NCBI RefSeq assembly: GCF_029626035.1 | Contig: NZ_JARUBE010000003.1 | Span: 4,154,001-4,218,000 of the forward strand | DNA from: Micromonospora sp. WMMD980 | GTDB taxonomy: Bacteria; Actinomycetota; Actinomycetes; Mycobacteriales; Micromonosporaceae | Length of the DNA stretch: 64,000 nt | Direction: 5' to 3' | In this document: positions 60,349 to 64,000 of the stretch, in pieces | Layout of the letters: every line of letters begins with the position of its first letter | Position numbering within the stretch: position 1 is the stretch's first letter | Made by a program: the position numbers and the translations under genes | The notes under the pieces: generated by a model | What the model saw: only the letters and a program-made list of their open reading frames with translations | What the model was told of the DNA's origin: nothing | Database searches by the model: none

Positions 60349-61188
60349 ATGGCTGCGGAGGCCGAACTGGCGGTGATCGGCGGGTCGGGTCTCTACGCCC
60401 TGCTCGACGGGGTGGAGCACGTCCTCGACACCCCGTACGGCGCGCCGTCGGATCCGGTCACGATCGCCGAGGTGGGCGGGCGCCGGGTGGCGTTCCTGCC
60501 CCGGCACGGACGCGACCACCGGCACCCGCCGCACCGGATTCCCTACCGGGCCAACCTCTGGGCGTTGCGCTCGCTGGGCGTACGCCAGGTGCTGGCGCCC
60601 TGCGCGGTCGGCGGCCTCCGGCCGGAGCTGGGCCCGGGCACGTTCGTGGTGCCGGACCAGTTGATCGACCGCACCAGCGGGCGGGCGCAGACCTACTACG
60701 ACCGGGGCGCGGTGCACGTCTCCTTCGCCGACCCCTACTGCCCGGCCGGGCGACGGACGCTGCTGAACGTGGCGGCCAGGCGGGACGTGCCGGCGGTGGA
60801 CGGTGGGACGGTGGTGGTGGTCGAGGGCCCGCGCTTCTCGACCCGGGCGGAGTCGCGCTGGTACACCTCGATCGGCGGCACCGTGGTCAACATGACCGGG
60901 CACCCGGAGGCGGTCCTCGCCCGCGAGTTGGCGCTCTGCTACACGTCGATCGCACTGGTCACCGACCTGGACGCGGGTGTCGAGGCGGGTGAGGCGGTCA
61001 CCCAGGAGGAGGTGTTCCGGGTCTTCGCGGAGAACACCGACCGCCTGCGCGCGCTGCTGCTGGACGCGGTCGCCGCGCTGCCCACCGAGCGGGGCTGTCC
61101 CTGCGGGGCCGCGCTGGACGGCATCAGGCTCCCGTTCCCGCTGCCCGGAGACCCCGAAGCGCCCGAAAAGTCGGCTTCCGCCCGCTAG
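60349..61188 (+). CDS. mtnP: S-methyl-5'-thioadenosine phosphorylase
   Basis: A 279-residue member of the PNP/MTAP family 2. Motifs: phosphate loop VIGGSGLY (9-16) and LPRHGRDHRHPPHRIPYRAN, substrate-binding EGPRFSTRAESRWY, NMTGHPEAVLARE and TDLDAG, whose two Asp residues favour a 6-amino purine such as methylthioadenosine. It cleaves MTA with phosphate to adenine and methylthioribose-1-phosphate in methionine salvage/polyamine recycling. ATG 60349 follows GGAGGGTCGG. The decarboxylase gene starts 9 bp downstream. Confidence 0.87.
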   Translation: MAAEAELAVIGGSGLYALLDGVEHVLDTPYGAPSDPVTIAEVGGRRVAFLPRHGRDHRHPPHRIPYRANLWALRSLGVRQVLAPCAVGGLRPELGPGTFVVPDQLIDRTSGRAQTYYDRGAVHVSFADPYCPAGRRTLLNVAARRDVPAVDGGTVVVVEGPRFSTRAESRWYTSIGGTVVNMTGHPEAVLARELALCYTSIALVTDLDAGVEAGEAVTQEEVFRVFAENTDRLRALLLDAVAALPTERGCPCGAALDGIRLPFPLPGDPEAPEKSASAR

Positions 61189-61197
61189 ATTCAGGCG

Positions 61198-62793
61198 ATG
61201 GCGACGGTGCGCGAGGCGACCTACGACCTGCTGCGCGCGCTCGGGTTGACCACCCTCTTCGGCAACCCCGGCTCGACCGAGGAGCCGTTCCTCGCCGACT
61301 TCCCGGCCGACTTCCACTACGTGCACGCACTCCAGGAGGCGTCCGCCGTCGCCATGGCCGACGGCTACGCCCAGGGCACCGGCCGGCCCGCGCACGTCAA
61401 CCTGCACACCGCGCCGGGCACCGGCAATGGCATGGGCAACCTGGTCACCGCGTGGCACAACCGCACCCCGCTGATCGTCAGCGCCGGCCAGCAGACCCGC
61501 GAGATGCTGCTGATCGAACCCCGGCTGGCCAGCCCCCGGGCGGTCGAGCTGGCCCAGCCGTACGTCAAGTGGGCCCACGAACCGGCCCGCGCGCAGGATA
61601 TCCCGGCGGCCTTCATGCGGGGGTACGCGTCGGCGGTGCAACCTCCCGCCGGGCCGGTCTTCCTCTCCCTGCCGATGGACGACTGGGACCGGACCGCCGA
61701 CCCGCCGCCGCAGGTGCGTACCGTCGCCACGCGGATCGGGCCGGACCCGGACCGGCTGCGCGGCTTCGCCACCGCGCTCGCCGCCGCCCGCGCCCCGGTC
61801 CTGGTGCTCGGCGCGGCGGTGGACCGGGCCGACGCCTGGCCGGCGGCCGTGGCGTTGGCCGAGCGGCTGGCCGCCCCGGTGTGGGCGGCCCCGGCGCCGG
61901 AGCGCGGCGTCTTCCCCGAGCGCCACCCGCAGTTCCGGGGCGTGCTGCCCTATGCGATCGGGCCACTGTCGGAGGCGTTGCGCGGGCACGACACGGTGCT
62001 GGTGGTCGGCGCGCCGGTGTTCCGCTACTACCCGCACGTGCCCGGCGACTACCTGCCCGGCGACGCCCGGCTGCTGCACGTCACCGACGACCCCGACGAG
62101 GCGGGCCGGGCACCCGTCGGCGACAGCCTGCTCGGCGATCCCGGGCTGACCATGACCGCGTTGCGGGAGCTGCTGCCGCCGACCGACCGGCCGCCGCCCC
62201 CGCCGCGCGAGCCGCCGGCGCCGCCGGAGCCCGCCGACCCGCCCAGCGCGGACGGACTCTTCGCCGCGCTGGCCGACGCCTGGCCGGCGGAGGGCGTGCT
62301 GGTGCAGGAGTCACCGTCCAACCTGTCCGCGCTGCGCCGACGGCTCCGGATCGACCGGCCGCGCTCGTACTTCACCATGGCCAGCGGCGGGCTGGGCTTC
62401 GGGCTGCCCGCGGCGGTGGGCCTGGCACTCGCCGAGCGGGACACCGGGCGCGGCCGACCGGTGGTCGCGGTGATCGGCGACGGCTCGTTCCACTACTCGG
62501 TGCAGGCGTTGTGGACCGCGGCGCGGCTGCGCCTGCCGCTCGCCGTCGTGGTGCCGGTGAACCAGCAGTACGCGATCCTGAAGGCGTTCGCCGAGCTGAA
62601 GCACACCCCCGGCGTGCCCGGGCTGGACCTGCCCGGACTGGACGTGGCGGCGGTGGCGCGCGGCTACGGCTGCGCGGCGGTCGCGGCGGTGTCGCCGGAT
62701 CGGCTCAACGTGGCGCTCGCCGACGCGCTCGCCGCGGACCGGCCCACGGTGCTGCCGGTGCCGATCAGCACCGAGGTGCCCCGGATCCTGTGA
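61198..62793 (+). CDS. mdlC: benzoylformate decarboxylase-like ThDP enzyme
   Basis: A 531-residue thiamine diphosphate enzyme of the benzoylformate decarboxylase group. The PYR domain has LFGNPGSTEEPFLADF with the ThDP Glu and HALQEASAVAMADGYAQGTG, then NLHTAPGTGNGMGNL; the PP domain has the GDGSFHYSVQALWTAAR cofactor motif. It should decarboxylate benzoylformate or a related 2-oxo acid to the aldehyde. Length is normal. It follows mtnP by 9 bp and is probably co-transcribed, although no mandelate-pathway gene is near, so the true substrate is uncertain. Confidence 0.83.
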   Translation: MATVREATYDLLRALGLTTLFGNPGSTEEPFLADFPADFHYVHALQEASAVAMADGYAQGTGRPAHVNLHTAPGTGNGMGNLVTAWHNRTPLIVSAGQQTREMLLIEPRLASPRAVELAQPYVKWAHEPARAQDIPAAFMRGYASAVQPPAGPVFLSLPMDDWDRTADPPPQVRTVATRIGPDPDRLRGFATALAAARAPVLVLGAAVDRADAWPAAVALAERLAAPVWAAPAPERGVFPERHPQFRGVLPYAIGPLSEALRGHDTVLVVGAPVFRYYPHVPGDYLPGDARLLHVTDDPDEAGRAPVGDSLLGDPGLTMTALRELLPPTDRPPPPPREPPAPPEPADPPSADGLFAALADAWPAEGVLVQESPSNLSALRRRLRIDRPRSYFTMASGGLGFGLPAAVGLALAERDTGRGRPVVAVIGDGSFHYSVQALWTAARLRLPLAVVVPVNQQYAILKAFAELKHTPGVPGLDLPGLDVAAVARGYGCAAVAAVSPDRLNVALADALAADRPTVLPVPISTEVPRIL

Positions 62794-62794
62794 C

Positions 62795-63754
62795 TCAGCC
62801 GGCGCGCAGCAGCAGCGGGGCACCACTGCCGACGTCGAGCACGGTCCGGGCGCCCAGCGGGGCGGCGAGCGTGACGCTCACCGGCTTCAGGACGAGCTGC
62901 GCGGTGCAGATGACGGTGGACCTGACCACCGAGGCGCCGACCACCACCACGTCCGGCCGTTCCAGCAGCAGCGGGGTGGGCGCGCCGTCGCAGGCCCCGA
63001 CGCCGACCACGTAGTCGAGGCGGTTGCCCGCCACCGCCCGCAGTTCCTGCGCGGCGACCAGACCGTCCGGCAACCGCCGGCCGTCCGCCGCGCCGCCTGG
63101 CGCATCGCCCACCGCGCGCGGCGCTACCGCCACCCGGACCACCGGCGCGGTCAGCTCGTCCACGGTGAACACCCAGGCCGGCACGTCGACCCGGCCCCGG
63201 CTGGTCCACACCGGCGTGGTGTCGAGCCGCGCCGCGGTGACGGTGAGCGGCACGCACGGCGTGGGCGCGGTCGTCGACACCGGGGAATCCGGACCGGGCT
63301 CGACGGTGGGCCCGCCCGCCGCCGGCCGTCCGGGCCCCGACGGCGCGCCGGGCCGGCCGTCGCAGGGCGGCGGATCCCCCTGGTCGAGCTGGGCGTAGGC
63401 GTCGGCGGCGCTGACCAGCGGCACCCGCAACACGCCGTCGGGGAACCGGATGGTGCCGTCCGGTGGCACCGCGGTCGGCATCCGGATCTGGTCCCGGTAC
63501 CACCCCGCGGCGAAGGCCACCTTCGTCTCGTCAGTGAAGCCCGGTTCGCCGGCGAGCACGGTGGCGTCCTGGAGCGGGACGTATCCCTGGTGCCACCGCG
63601 GCCCGGGGCGCCAGCGCCCGGCCACCTCCTCGGCCCGCTGGGTGAACTCCGGCCGCTGGTCCGGGGCGGTGGGCGGTGCCGAGCCGGCGCCGGGCGCAGC
63701 GCAACCGGAGAGGACCAGGAGCGGCAGCCCGAGCAGGGCGAGAGATCGGCGCAT
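62795..63754 (-). CDS. lipoprotein of unknown function
   Basis: A 319-residue exported lipoprotein: signal LALLGLPLLVLSGC with lipobox LSGC (Cys about 18), then a mature protein with a Pro/Gly/Ser-rich linker around 125-170 that splits it into two beta-rich halves (WHQGYVPLQDATVLAGEPGF; VPAWVFTVDELTAPVVRVAV). Three further cysteines are present. No family is recognised. It is convergent with mdlC, their stops only 1 bp apart. Start ATG 63754. Confidence 0.78.
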   Translation of the reverse strand: MRRSLALLGLPLLVLSGCAAPGAGSAPPTAPDQRPEFTQRAEEVAGRWRPGPRWHQGYVPLQDATVLAGEPGFTDETKVAFAAGWYRDQIRMPTAVPPDGTIRFPDGVLRVPLVSAADAYAQLDQGDPPPCDGRPGAPSGPGRPAAGGPTVEPGPDSPVSTTAPTPCVPLTVTAARLDTTPVWTSRGRVDVPAWVFTVDELTAPVVRVAVAPRAVGDAPGGAADGRRLPDGLVAAQELRAVAGNRLDYVVGVGACDGAPTPLLLERPDVVVVGASVVRSTVICTAQLVLKPVSVTLAAPLGARTVLDVGSGAPLLLRAG

Positions 63755-64000
63755 ACGGATCGGACGACGCGCGGGCCCGATCGGTTCCCCACCGTCCCGT
63801 CGACGGCCGTCACGCGACGTGATGCCCCCAAAGGAACAACCTACTTCTCAACGGTATACCTCCTGGTCATGAATATGACTCTCCGGCATGTCGCTCGAGA
63901 CCGGTGCATACCGTTCGCCGCGACACGCCCGACGTCCCGCCGCCGCCGGTCGGCGAGGCGCCGGGCATCACCTCATCTGGCTCATCGGCACCGGCTGCCC
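63755..64000. other. right-end region, no gene called
   Basis: Contains AGGAGGTATACC on the minus strand and several short open frames that run off the right edge on the plus strand (for example from 63873 or 63887). None has a good ribosome-binding site or recognisable product, so none is called. Confidence 0.3.

Noticed and set aside
1-64000. CRISPR arrays and rRNA genes
   Set aside because: None seen: no regularly spaced repeats with unique spacers, no cas genes, and no rRNA-like sequence.

Overview
The window is 64 kb of very GC-rich DNA with actinobacterial codon use (strong G/C at third positions, many GTG starts). Gene content points to the family Micromonosporaceae, probably Micromonospora or a close relative: BTAD/SARP-type regulator, XRE/DUF397 pair, FGGY gluconokinase with GntP permease, secreted polysaccharide-degrading enzymes and a 56-bp interspersed repeat built on GTTAAC and GGGGCCCC. 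The genus is inferred from gene families only; there is no rRNA here.

Layout. 1-5.3 kb: membrane remnant, VOC and DUF2071 proteins, a YidD-type protein with an unusual Cys/Asp-rich start, a frameshifted AraC/GyrI-like regulator, an APH-family kinase, and a membrane protein broken by an in-frame TGA. 5.3-10 kb: a membrane-anchored unknown, then gntK-gntP for gluconate uptake and phosphorylation. 10-16 kb: TipA-like MerR regulator with an ABM monooxygenase, a membrane protein, a GGDEF-EAL protein and a secreted GH26 mannanase. 16-20.8 kb: an unknown protein with a RecB-like nuclease, a zinc ribbon, and an SRPBCC-ArsR pair behind a perfect palindrome. 20.8-28 kb: a flavoprotein/methyltransferase pair matching 10-methyl (tuberculostearic-type) fatty acid synthesis, a YbaK deacylase, DUF427, lectin-domain protein, MFS transporter, GlxA-like regulator. 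28-37 kb: secreted transglycosylase-like protein with a structured leader, a MoxR-VWA pair, a membrane protein, a two-component system, hemerythrin and an aldo/keto reductase.

37.26-41.55 kb is a decayed mobile island. It splits a second aldo/keto reductase gene: the first 13 codons are at 37217-37255, the rest resumes at about 41552, and roughly 50 codons between them are missing. The island has a DUF5753/XRE regulator with a DUF397 protein, small membrane proteins, a HTH gene and a DUF2637-like fragment, but no integrase, and most of its longer genes carry single-base frameshifts.

41.5-55.6 kb: a membrane-anchored AA10 LPMO, a DUF4153 protein, a GAF/PAS/SpoIIE phosphatase split in two, a truncated cupin-AraC regulator facing a DUF1772 protein, two paralogous secreted proteins of unknown role beside a 920-residue BTAD/NB-ARC/TPR regulator, and a GH18 chitinase. 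55.6-59.5 kb is a second island on the 3' side of a tRNA-Ala(GGC), with an IS5-family element and a VapBC module. 59.6-64 kb returns to core genes: YqgE/AlgH, MTA phosphorylase, benzoylformate decarboxylase and a lipoprotein.

Secreted GH18, AA10 and GH26 enzymes together suggest a soil or sediment saprophyte that attacks chitin and mannan.
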